Assembly (NCBI GenBank): GCA_031255815.1
Contig: JAIRRU010000224.1
Coordinates: 1 to 11,606, forward strand
DNA from: Treponema sp.
GTDB lineage: Bacteria; Spirochaetota; Spirochaetia; Treponematales; Breznakiellaceae
Length of the DNA: 11,606 nt
Direction: 5' to 3'
In this document: positions 1-6,848 of the stretch, piece by piece
Position numbering within the stretch: the stretch's first letter is position 1
Layout: each line of letters begins with the position of its first letter
Position numbers and translations under genes: made by a program
The notes under the pieces: model-generated
What the model was told of the DNA's origin: nothing
What the model saw: the letters and a program-made list of their open reading frames with translations, nothing else
Database searches by the model: none

Positions 1-46
1 CTTTGCAAAGGGTAGTTAAAGATTGTCCGGTAAAGCCCGCAAACAC
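1..46 (-). CDS. 5' end of an unidentified gene, cut by the left edge
   Basis: After the second sulfatase stops, the minus strand carries AAGGAG at 60-55, then eight bases, then a GTG at 46-44 that opens a frame with no stop to the window edge. The fifteen residues read MFAGFTGQSLTTLCK, taking GTG as Met. This is too short to identify a family. The gene lies 44 bases after the sulfatase stop with no terminator-like hairpin between, so it is probably the next cistron of the importer/sulfatase operon. Position and Shine-Dalgarno spacing are seen directly. The function is unknown, and a hydrolase, transporter or sulfatase-maturation gene would all be plausible from context alone. Confidence 0.55.
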   Translation of the reverse strand, partial: MFAGFTGQSLTTLCK

Positions 47-90
47 CTCGTTATCTCCTTTTTTTAGTAAAACAGATTTTGTTGAATATG

Positions 91-1572
91 TCAAGGGGAA
101 GGCAAACCCAAACGCTGAAACTGTTCGGGAGGAGCGTCGTTCTCTTTCATAAGGGCGATCATCTTATCCCGCATCTCCCTTTCCAGGGAAGGATCATCCT
201 TAATGGGGCGGTTCTGCCCGGGATCGGCGGAAAGATCGAAGAGGAGATCCCCGTATTGGCAGGCCCCCGGGGGCGTCAGGCTGTCAAAGCGCATCAGGGG
301 CATGTCTTTGGTAAAGGAGAAGGGTCCGGCCTTTTCCATGGTTTTTATTTCCGCCGGGAAAAACAGGCAGTTCCCGTGGGCCGGCATGAGGGTATAGTTG
401 TAGAGGGGCCGGTTCGTTTCCGAGGCGGGGGCCTTCATATAGACATAACGGCCGTCGGTACAGCACACATGGGCGCCGTGGAGGCCGAAAAGCCCCGCCT
501 CCCGGACGGATCTGTTCTCCTCTATCAGGGGGGCGATGGATTTTCCCTGGCAGTCCGGCGGGGGCTCCAGGCCGAAATACCGCAGAATAGTCGCCGGAAG
601 ATCGACGGTCTGTACCAGGCCGGAACGGCTCTCGTTTTTCCTGCCGTACCGGGGATCCCAGATGAAAAGGGGGATATGGGCGATCTCGTTGTACTGGGGC
701 ATGTAATTTTTCGCCCAGAAACCGTGTTCCCCCAGCATATACCCGTGATCGGTATTGACGATGAGCAGGGTATCTTTCCACAGATCCAGCCGATCAAAGA
801 GATCCAGGATCTTCCCCAGATACCAGTCGCACATGGAGAGGAGGGCAAAATAGGAACGCCGCGCTTCCGCTGTTTCTTCGGGGCTTTCCTTAACCGGGGC
901 GTAGTCGGGCCAGTCGAAACGGGGGCCGGAATAGGCTGTGGGGTAAAGATCCTTGTATTTCTGGTAGCTGAAAAAGGGCTCATGGGGATCAAAGGTTTCA
1001 AGCTGCAGAAACCATGAATCTTTTGCCCCGTTGGTTTCGATAAATTCCATTCCCGCCTTAAAGGTCAGCGCTTGGGGATGATCCTCCTCGTTTTGCAGGA
1101 AACTGCGGTTTACGATATCCTGTTTGTAAAGCCGTTCCCGAAAATTTTTGAAGCGGATCAGGTTGGGGTTCCCATCCTCCAGGCCGCCTGCCACCCCTTT
1201 CCAGAAATCCCCCTCCTGGCCGCGGAAATTTTCCCAGGTGCTGTAGCGGTTATGGTAAGTGGCGCCTCCGTCTTCCCAGTAGTGGTAATGATCGCTTGCC
1301 AGGTGGCTGTGGATCCCGTTCTTTCTCAGGATCTCCGGCATGGAATCGTCAAAAGGCTCCAAAGGCCCCCAACTCCGGTGGAGGAAATTGTAGCGCCCGG
1401 TATGGAGTTCCCGCCGGGCGGGCATGCAGGGAAGACTCCCGGCGTAACAGTTGTCGAAACGGACCGAATGTTCCGCCAAACGGGAGAAATTCGGGCTTAC
1501 CGTGGTTCCGCAGCCGTAGGGGCTGAGGAAACGGCGGTTCAGGGAATCAAACATGATCATTACCGCTTTCAT
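91..1572 (-). CDS. Cytoplasmic sulfatase, Cys-type, with Asp-His metal pair
   Basis: 493-residue member of the sulfatase/alkaline phosphatase superfamily, expected to hydrolyse a sulfate ester (or possibly a phosphonate or phosphate ester) after its active-site Cys becomes formylglycine. The CxPxR signature is Cys49-Met-Pro51-Ala-Arg53, followed by HTGR at 57-60. Likely metal ligands are Asp9 near the N-terminus and Asp275-His276 in NTDHGYMLGEHG; FDPHEPF lies at 194-200. The residue after Asp9 is Ser10, where many sulfatases have a second Asp. The DH pair resembles iduronate-2-sulfatase or phosphonate monoester hydrolases rather than classical arylsulfatases. No signal peptide is present, so it should act in the cytoplasm. 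The ATG at 1572 was chosen because it follows GGGGAAAG and makes a 4-base ATGA overlap with the upstream sulfatase. An ATG 51 bases further upstream would overlap that gene far more. The substrate is unknown. Confidence 0.93.
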   Translation of the reverse strand: MKAVMIMFDSLNRRFLSPYGCGTTVSPNFSRLAEHSVRFDNCYAGSLPCMPARRELHTGRYNFLHRSWGPLEPFDDSMPEILRKNGIHSHLASDHYHYWEDGGATYHNRYSTWENFRGQEGDFWKGVAGGLEDGNPNLIRFKNFRERLYKQDIVNRSFLQNEEDHPQALTFKAGMEFIETNGAKDSWFLQLETFDPHEPFFSYQKYKDLYPTAYSGPRFDWPDYAPVKESPEETAEARRSYFALLSMCDWYLGKILDLFDRLDLWKDTLLIVNTDHGYMLGEHGFWAKNYMPQYNEIAHIPLFIWDPRYGRKNESRSGLVQTVDLPATILRYFGLEPPPDCQGKSIAPLIEENRSVREAGLFGLHGAHVCCTDGRYVYMKAPASETNRPLYNYTLMPAHGNCLFFPAEIKTMEKAGPFSFTKDMPLMRFDSLTPPGACQYGDLLFDLSADPGQNRPIKDDPSLEREMRDKMIALMKENDAPPEQFQRLGLPSP

Positions 1573-2924
1573 AGGGCTTTCCCCTTTTCGGCGGCCCAGT
1601 GTTTCTCCAGAGCGGCCCGCCATTCTTCCGCTTCGGCGCGCAGCTCCCCCGCAATCCGGGGCAGTTCCCCTGCCAGATTGGTCTTTTCCCCCGGATCTTC
1701 GGCAAGGTTCGCCAGGAAGACCTCCTCCTTACAGGGACCCTCCTCTACCAGTACCCCGTTGAGCACCAGCTTATAGTCTCCCTTTCTAAGGGCGGTTTGC
1801 TTATCCATTTCCCAGAAGATCGCCTCATGGGGAGACGGGGCCTTTTCGGTGAGCATGGGCATGATATCCCGGCCGTCGAGCCGGTAATCTTCCGGATTTC
1901 CCCCGGCCAGCTTAAGGAGGGTGGGGAAAAAATCCATGGATACCGCCGGTTCGGTGATCACCTGGCCGGCGGGGATGCGGCCGGGCCAGGAGATCATGGC
2001 CGGTACCCGGATACCCCCCTCGAACAGACTGAATTTATGGCCCTTGAATTTTCCCGAACTTCCCCCATAGTAGGGATCCTCCCGGCCGTCCAGCCAGTTC
2101 CGGGATTCCCGGGAGGGGCCGTTGTCGCTTTGAAAACAGATCACCGTATTGTCTAACTGGCCCTGCCGCTCCAATTCATCCATGATAGCCCCCAACCCGT
2201 CGTCCACGGCGCTGAGCATCGCCGCCATCACCTGCCGATCCCAGGGAAGACGGGCGAAACGATCCAGGTACTTTTGGGGGGCGTGCCTGGGGTAGTGGGG
2301 GGCGTTGTAGCCCAGGTAAAGGTAGAAAGGCCGGCGGCTTCCCGAATCGCTCTCCCGGCATTTCTCACGGATATACTCCACCGCCTTGTTACTGATCAGA
2401 TCCGTAAAGTACTGCCCGTTGTTCCAGACCTCGTCGTTGTTCTCCCAGAGGTCGTGGCAGGGGTTGGCCCTTCCGTCCGCCATGCCCCAGTAGAATATGT
2501 GAGAATAGTAGTCAATACAGCCGGCCATAAAGCCGTAGAAATAATCGAAACCGTTTTGGGCGGGCCGGCACTCCGGGGCCAGCCCCAGATGCCATTTGCC
2601 GATCAGGGCAGTATGGTAACCCAGTTTTTTTAGCGCCGCGGCGATGGTGGGGGTTTCCGCCCTGAGCCCTGTGGTGGTACGGCGTCCGGCGAGGATGGCC
2701 CGGACCCCGGCGTAAGCGGGGTAACGTCCGGTAAGGAGGGAGGCCCGGGAGGGGGAACAGACCGGGCTGTTGGAATAGAAGGACTCAAAGCGGGCCCCCG
2801 ACGCGGCAAGGCGGTCAAAATGGGGGCTGGCTATATCGGCGCTGCCCATGCAGCTCAGATCGCCGTAGCCCTGATCGTCGGTCATGATGGTGATGATATT
2901 CGGTCTTTCCTTTTGGTCTTTCAC
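1569..2924 (-). CDS. Cytoplasmic arylsulfatase-like sulfatase, Cys-type
   Basis: 451-residue type I sulfatase, expected to release sulfate from a sulfated sugar or aryl substrate. It has the full classical set of motifs: TDDQGYGD with Asp16-Asp17 as metal ligands; Cys56-Ser-Pro58-Ser-Arg60 followed by LLTGR, the formylglycine signature; GKWHLG with Lys110 and His112; NAPH with His210; SDNG with Asp267-Asn268; and Lys297 in GHKFSLFEGGIRVP. The N-terminus MKDQKERPNIITIMT has no export signal, so the enzyme should be cytoplasmic. The start is a GTG at 2924-2922. It overlaps the TGA of the ATPase gene (GTGA) and sits six bases after AAAGGAGG. It is clearly a different sub-type from the next sulfatase, which has an Asp-His rather than Asp-Asn metal pair, so the two probably remove different sulfates. 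Activation needs an anaerobic or oxygen-dependent maturase, which is not in this window. Confidence 0.95.
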   Translation of the reverse strand: MKDQKERPNIITIMTDDQGYGDLSCMGSADIASPHFDRLAASGARFESFYSNSPVCSPSRASLLTGRYPAYAGVRAILAGRRTTTGLRAETPTIAAALKKLGYHTALIGKWHLGLAPECRPAQNGFDYFYGFMAGCIDYYSHIFYWGMADGRANPCHDLWENNDEVWNNGQYFTDLISNKAVEYIREKCRESDSGSRRPFYLYLGYNAPHYPRHAPQKYLDRFARLPWDRQVMAAMLSAVDDGLGAIMDELERQGQLDNTVICFQSDNGPSRESRNWLDGREDPYYGGSSGKFKGHKFSLFEGGIRVPAMISWPGRIPAGQVITEPAVSMDFFPTLLKLAGGNPEDYRLDGRDIMPMLTEKAPSPHEAIFWEMDKQTALRKGDYKLVLNGVLVEEGPCKEEVFLANLAEDPGEKTNLAGELPRIAGELRAEAEEWRAALEKHWAAEKGKAL

Positions 2925-3946
2925 ATCGATCCTCCTTTGGTGTATATGGCCGCGTTTATCCGGGGAATATCCGCCGATTCGCCCCGCTCATAAAGGTAAC
3001 ATTTTACCCGCCGCCCGCCGAAGACGTACTCGGGGGGCTCGGTAGTATAACAGCGATCCTGCGCCAAAGGACAGCGATTGGAGAACATGCACTGACTTTT
3101 GCCGCCGGTAAGATCGGGGGGTTCCTCTTTAGCCTCGAGGGTTATTTTTTCTTCCCGGAAAGGTTCGGGGGTACTGTTGAGGAGGAGGATAGTATAGGGG
3201 TGGCAGGGCCGCTCTATCATGTCCTCTATACCCCCGTATTCCACGCAGGTTCCCGCATACATCACCGCCATGTGATCCGCCATATAACGGGCCGAGGCCA
3301 GATTGTGGGTAATATACATCATGGTGAGCCCCTGCTTCTCCTTGAGTTCCAGGAGGAGGTTCATAATGTCAATGCCGATGGACACATCCAGCATGGATGT
3401 GGGTTCATCCGCCACAATGACGGAGGGATTCACCGCCAGGGCCCGGGCAATGACGATCCGCTGGCGCTGCCCGCCGGAAAGCTGGGCGGGATGTTTCCCG
3501 ATAAAATCTTCCGCCGGGGTAAGACCCACCAGTTCCAGGAGGCCGGTGACCCGCTTCCGGGCCTCCCCGTTTTTGAGCCCCCCGGCGTGGAGGCTTACCG
3601 CCCGGCCGATAATGTCCCCCACAGTATGAGCAGGGTTAAGGCTGCCGAAGGGATCCTGAAAGATCATCTGGATCCTGCTGCGGAAATCCCGAAGGGCCCT
3701 TCTGCCTTTTACCGCGCTTACCGATTCGCCGTCCACGAAAATTTCCCCGGCGCTGGGTTCGTGGAGTTTCAGAAGAAGCCGGGCCAGGGTGGTTTTTCCG
3801 CAGCCCGATTCCCCTACCACCGCCAGGGTACGGCCTTCCCCGATGGAAAAACTTACATTGCTTACCGCGCGGAGCTGTTTCTTTTCAAAGATCTTCCCTT
3901 TGACCGGGAAATTCTTGCAGACCTTCCGGTATTCTATCTTGTTCAT
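2921..3946 (-). CDS. Peptide/oligosaccharide ABC importer ATPase, DppF/OppF type
   Basis: 341-residue ATP-binding subunit of a family-5 importer, located at the inner face of the membrane. Walker A is GESGCGKT at 45-52, the Q-loop is Gln97 in IFQDPFGSLNP, the signature is LSGGQ at 156-160, Walker B is VIVADEP at 176-182 with catalytic Glu181, and the switch His is His214. The C-terminal oligopeptide-importer extension has four cysteines, Cys286, Cys292, Cys299 and Cys316. In related dipeptide and oligopeptide importers, equivalent cysteines hold a [4Fe-4S] cluster; whether they do here is inference. The ATG start follows GGAGGG and overlaps the upstream ATPase stop as ATGA, and the 3' end overlaps the sulfatase start as GTGA. 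It should pair with the other ATPase as a heterodimer. Confidence 0.96.
   Translation of the reverse strand: MNKIEYRKVCKNFPVKGKIFEKKQLRAVSNVSFSIGEGRTLAVVGESGCGKTTLARLLLKLHEPSAGEIFVDGESVSAVKGRRALRDFRSRIQMIFQDPFGSLNPAHTVGDIIGRAVSLHAGGLKNGEARKRVTGLLELVGLTPAEDFIGKHPAQLSGGQRQRIVIARALAVNPSVIVADEPTSMLDVSIGIDIMNLLLELKEKQGLTMMYITHNLASARYMADHMAVMYAGTCVEYGGIEDMIERPCHPYTILLLNSTPEPFREEKITLEAKEEPPDLTGGKSQCMFSNRCPLAQDRCYTTEPPEYVFGGRRVKCYLYERGESADIPRINAAIYTKGGSM
2931..2938 (-). promoter_or_regulatory. Ribosome binding site fixing a GTG start
   Basis: On the minus strand AAAGGAGG lies six bases upstream of the GTG at 2924. The ATG that overlaps it at 2926-2924 is followed at once by TGA and cannot start a protein, so this site identifies the GTG as the real start of the first sulfatase. 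Confidence 0.8.
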
Positions 3947-4917
3947 CCCTGCCCTCCAAATTCCGGGAAGTGGCAGGCGCAGAAATGCCCTTCCCCAAGC
4001 CTGGCAAACTCCGGGATCCTTTTGCCGCAGCTTTCCTGTCCCCGGTTGCAGCGCGGATAGAAGAGGCAGCCCTCCGGGGGGGTGATAAGATCCGGCACAC
4101 TGCCGGGTATCCCCGAAAGTTTTACTTTTTCTCCCAGGAGGGAGGGAAAAGCCCGAAGCAGCCCCCGGGTATAGGGATGCCGGGCGCCCCGTTTCATTTC
4201 CCCCACCGGGGAAAGTTCCACCATCCGGCCCGCGTACATGATACCTATCCGGTCGCAGATCTCCAGCATCAGGGGGAGATCGTGGGTAATAAACAGGATG
4301 GAAAAACCCATCTCTTTTTTCAGTTCAAGGATCTTCCGGATGATGTTGTACTGGACCACCACATCCAGGGCCGTGGTAGGTTCGTCGAATATGATAAGAT
4401 CGGGCTTTAAAGCCATGGCCATGGCTATTACCACCCGCTGGCGCATACCCCCGGACAATTCATGGGGATAGGCGCCGATCCGGTCTTTATCGATATTGAC
4501 CAGGGCGAGGAGTTCCCGAGCCCGGCCCAGAGCCTCCCTGGGGCTTAGGCGCTGATGGGCCATGATGGCGTCGCAGAGCTGGCTTCCCACGGTGATCACC
4601 GGGTTGAGGTTGTTCATGGCGCTCTGGAGTACCATGGATGTTTTTTCCCAGCGGAAAAGCCTGAGTTCCTCCAGCCCGAAGGCAAGCACGTTGCTGCCCT
4701 TAAAGTCTACCTCCCCGCCCGAAACGGAGGCCGCCCCCTTGAGGAGCCGCATGACGGCAAAGGCGATAGTCGATTTACCGCAGCCCGATTCCCCGGCCAG
4801 GCCGAAAAATTCCCCCCGGTGAATGGCGAAGCTCACGCCCGTTACCGCCTTCAGCCGGCCCCGGGCAACGCGGTATTCCACGCTGAGCTTCTTTACCTCC
4901 AATAATACATCCGGCAT
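3943..4917 (-). CDS. Peptide/oligosaccharide ABC importer ATPase, DppD/OppD type
   Basis: 324-residue ATP-binding subunit, partner of the DppF-type ATPase encoded next. Walker A is GESGCGKS at 42-49, the Q-loop is Gln98, the signature is LSGGMRQR at 154-161 (the LSGGM form is typical of the D subunit), Walker B is LIIFDEP with Asp178-Glu179, and the switch His is His212. The C-terminal cysteine set is Cys284, Cys290, Cys297 and one of Cys313 or Cys315, as in DppD/OppD proteins. The ATG at 4917 is preceded by AAGGAAAAGGT. The gap to the upstream permease is only nine bases, and the gene ends in an ATGA overlap with the next ATPase. All catalytic motifs are intact, so both halves of the heterodimer look able to hydrolyse ATP. 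Confidence 0.96.
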   Translation of the reverse strand: MPDVLLEVKKLSVEYRVARGRLKAVTGVSFAIHRGEFFGLAGESGCGKSTIAFAVMRLLKGAASVSGGEVDFKGSNVLAFGLEELRLFRWEKTSMVLQSAMNNLNPVITVGSQLCDAIMAHQRLSPREALGRARELLALVNIDKDRIGAYPHELSGGMRQRVVIAMAMALKPDLIIFDEPTTALDVVVQYNIIRKILELKKEMGFSILFITHDLPLMLEICDRIGIMYAGRMVELSPVGEMKRGARHPYTRGLLRAFPSLLGEKVKLSGIPGSVPDLITPPEGCLFYPRCNRGQESCGKRIPEFARLGEGHFCACHFPEFGGQG

Positions 4918-4926
4918 ACCTTTTCC

Positions 4927-5769
4927 TTATAGTTTTACCGCGCCGCCCCGATCCTGGGCATAGATACCCAGAAAAGAATTCCCGATAAGAATAAAACTGT
5001 AGCCCAGGGTGGCGATACAGAGCCCCGGGGGGATCATCCACCACCAGGCATTGTAGATAATGGCGCTGTTGTCGAAAGCTATGGAAAGCAACTTTCCCCA
5101 GCTGATAAGGGTGGGATCCCCGATGCCCAAGAAACTCATGGACGCCTCGGTAAGCATGGAACTGGTGATCACCATTACCATGTTGGCGGTTACCACGGGG
5201 AAGATATTGGGCAGGATCTCCCGGAACATAATCTCGAAAGGGCCCATCCCCAAAGCCTTGGCGGCGTCCACATAATCCCGCTTGCTTTCCGACAGGGTTT
5301 GGGAACGGATACTCCGGGCCATCCAGAGCCAGCTTAAGGAACCAATGATGATGATGGAACCCAGAATCCGCAGATCCTGAACAAAGGAGGCAATAACGAT
5401 CATCACCGCCAGGGTCGGGATTACCAGCAGTACGTCTACAATACGCATCAGCACTTCCCCGACGATTCCGGCCAGGTAACCGGAGATTAGGCCCACCGCA
5501 ATCCCGATAAGGCTGGTGAGGAGCCCCGCAAAGATACCCACCAGCATGGTTACCCGGGCGCCGTGGATCACCTGGGAAAAGAGATCCTGGCCGTAACTAT
5601 TCACCCCCAGGGGATGGGCCAGGGAAGGTTTCTCCCAGGGGGTGAATTCGATGCTCCGGGGATTGTAGGGGGCGATCTGGGGCGCGAAAACGGCAATAAT
5701 AAGAAAAAAAAGGATGATCCCTATCCCTATCTTTGCCCTGGTGTTGGACAGAATATATTTTTTGAACAT
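4927..5769 (-). CDS. ABC importer permease, DppC type
   Basis: 280-residue inner-membrane permease of a peptide/nickel-class importer. A first membrane segment (about 14-30) is followed by a short extracytoplasmic stretch with the DppC pattern LGVNSYGQDLFSQVIHGAR (about 54-72) and then about five more hydrophobic segments. The EAA coupling loop, which docks onto the ATPases, is seen as DYVDAAKALGMGPFEI and the following MFREILPN (166-188). Length and architecture match DppC/OppC. The ATG at 5769 is preceded by GGAGG and a short A run. It follows the DppB-type gene by 21 bases and precedes the DppD-type gene by nine. Family is clear; whether the cargo is a peptide, a glycan or something else cannot be read from the permease. 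Confidence 0.95.
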   Translation of the reverse strand: MFKKYILSNTRAKIGIGIILFFLIIAVFAPQIAPYNPRSIEFTPWEKPSLAHPLGVNSYGQDLFSQVIHGARVTMLVGIFAGLLTSLIGIAVGLISGYLAGIVGEVLMRIVDVLLVIPTLAVMIVIASFVQDLRILGSIIIIGSLSWLWMARSIRSQTLSESKRDYVDAAKALGMGPFEIMFREILPNIFPVVTANMVMVITSSMLTEASMSFLGIGDPTLISWGKLLSIAFDNSAIIYNAWWWMIPPGLCIATLGYSFILIGNSFLGIYAQDRGGAVKL

Positions 5770-5790
5770 TTTTTCCTCCGCGACAGGGGC

Positions 5791-6780
5791 CTACGACAGG
5801 GCAACCCGGGGATCGAGCAGGGGGTAGAGCAGATCCGCCAGCAGATTCATTGTTACCACGCAGAAGGCGATAATAGCAAAACAGCCCTGGATCAGGGGAT
5901 AGTCCTGGTTGTAGATGGCGTTCATGATGGTAAGGCCGATACCGGGATAAGAAAAGATGATCTCCGTGGTGATGGCCCCGCCCACCGCGCTCCCCAGACT
6001 CAGCATGAGGCCGGTAAATGAGGGGAGCAGGGCATTCCGGAGGGCGTACTTTATCAGGATCCTGCTCCGCTTTAAGCCCTTAGCCTGGGCCAGGGTGATG
6101 TAATCCTCGGAAAAGATCTGGAGTATATTGCTCCGCATCATCACCATCCTGCCCGCCAGGGAAACTACAACGAGGGAAAGGACGGGCAGGAAGGCGTGGT
6201 AACAAACAGGGCCGATAAGGCGGTACCAGGGGGTTCCCGCGGGGATCCCGACCGGCATGGCGTGGGCCATGGGAAACCAGCCCAGATAGAAACTCAAACC
6301 CATAAGGATAAGCATCCCCACGAAAAAGTAAGGGGTGGACTGAATGTAAAAAGCCGCCCCCACGGCAATTTGATCGAAGAGCCTGCCCTGCTTTAAGGCC
6401 GCCAGCGTTCCCAGCAGCCAGGCAATGGCAAAGGAAATAAGGGTGGCGCTCAGGACAATCAGGAGGGTCCAGGGTACGGCCCGGGTGATGATGGAACTGA
6501 CCGGAACCGGAAATATGCTAAAGGAGATGCCCAGATTCCCCCGGCTGAGCTGGAACAGGTACCGGCCGTATTGTTCAAAGATACCCTTGTCCAAACCGAA
6601 TTGGGCCCGCAGGGCCTCGGCATATTCCCGGGAACCCATGGCAACGGTACTGGCAATGTACTCCGCCGGGTCTCCCCCCATCACCCGGGGAAGCAGGAAG
6701 TTTATGGTCAAAGCTACCCACAAGGTGAACACCGCGCTGATTATCCTTCGTATGATATAGCCCGGTTTGATATTGGCCAT
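5791..6780 (-). CDS. ABC importer permease, DppB type
   Basis: 329-residue inner-membrane permease, partner of the DppC-type protein. It begins with an amphipathic/hydrophobic segment (about 9-31). DppB-family residues follow, such as FGLDKGIFEQYGRYL (61-75) and GNLGISFS (81-88), and then about five further membrane segments. The EAA loop is DYITLAQAKGLKRSRI then LIKYALRNALLP (226-253), and the C-terminus has the usual LLDPRV. The ATG at 6780 follows AAGGGGGG at four- to five-base spacing. It is separated from the binding-protein gene by 68 bases that hold an inverted repeat, the largest gap inside the operon. Confidence 0.95.
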   Translation of the reverse strand: MANIKPGYIIRRIISAVFTLWVALTINFLLPRVMGGDPAEYIASTVAMGSREYAEALRAQFGLDKGIFEQYGRYLFQLSRGNLGISFSIFPVPVSSIITRAVPWTLLIVLSATLISFAIAWLLGTLAALKQGRLFDQIAVGAAFYIQSTPYFFVGMLILMGLSFYLGWFPMAHAMPVGIPAGTPWYRLIGPVCYHAFLPVLSLVVVSLAGRMVMMRSNILQIFSEDYITLAQAKGLKRSRILIKYALRNALLPSFTGLMLSLGSAVGGAITTEIIFSYPGIGLTIMNAIYNQDYPLIQGCFAIIAFCVVTMNLLADLLYPLLDPRVALS

Positions 6781-6810
6781 AAACCCCCCTTGAAAAATCC
6801 CGCCTGAACT

Positions 6811-6837
6811 TGTTCCAAGAATTGAAGTTTTGGAACA
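6811..6837 (-). other. Intercistronic stem-loop after the binding-protein gene
   Basis: TGTTCCAA (6811-6818) and TTGGAACA (6830-6837) are perfect 8-base inverted arms around an 11-base loop, lying just after the binding-protein stop codon and before the permease ribosome binding site. No T run follows directly in the minus-strand transcript, so it is not a convincing strong terminator. In many ABC importers such a hairpin protects the 3' end of binding-protein mRNA or dampens downstream expression, so that the binding protein is made in excess. That role is inferred here. Confidence 0.6.
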
Positions 6838-6848
6838 GCCTTACTCAG

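Noticed and set aside
79..1017. A 312-codon plus-strand frame opposite the second sulfatase
   Set aside because: It lies wholly antisense to a clear sulfatase with intact catalytic motifs, shows no recognisable domain, and long antisense frames are expected in GC-rich coding DNA.
1570..1623. Upstream ATG at 1623 for the second sulfatase
   Set aside because: It would overlap the upstream sulfatase by over 50 bases and add 17 residues before the conserved start; the ATG at 1572 has a ribosome binding site and the ATGA overlap.
2924..2926. ATG as start of the first sulfatase
   Set aside because: This ATG is followed immediately by TGA in its own frame; the GTG one frame over is the only start that opens the sulfatase frame.
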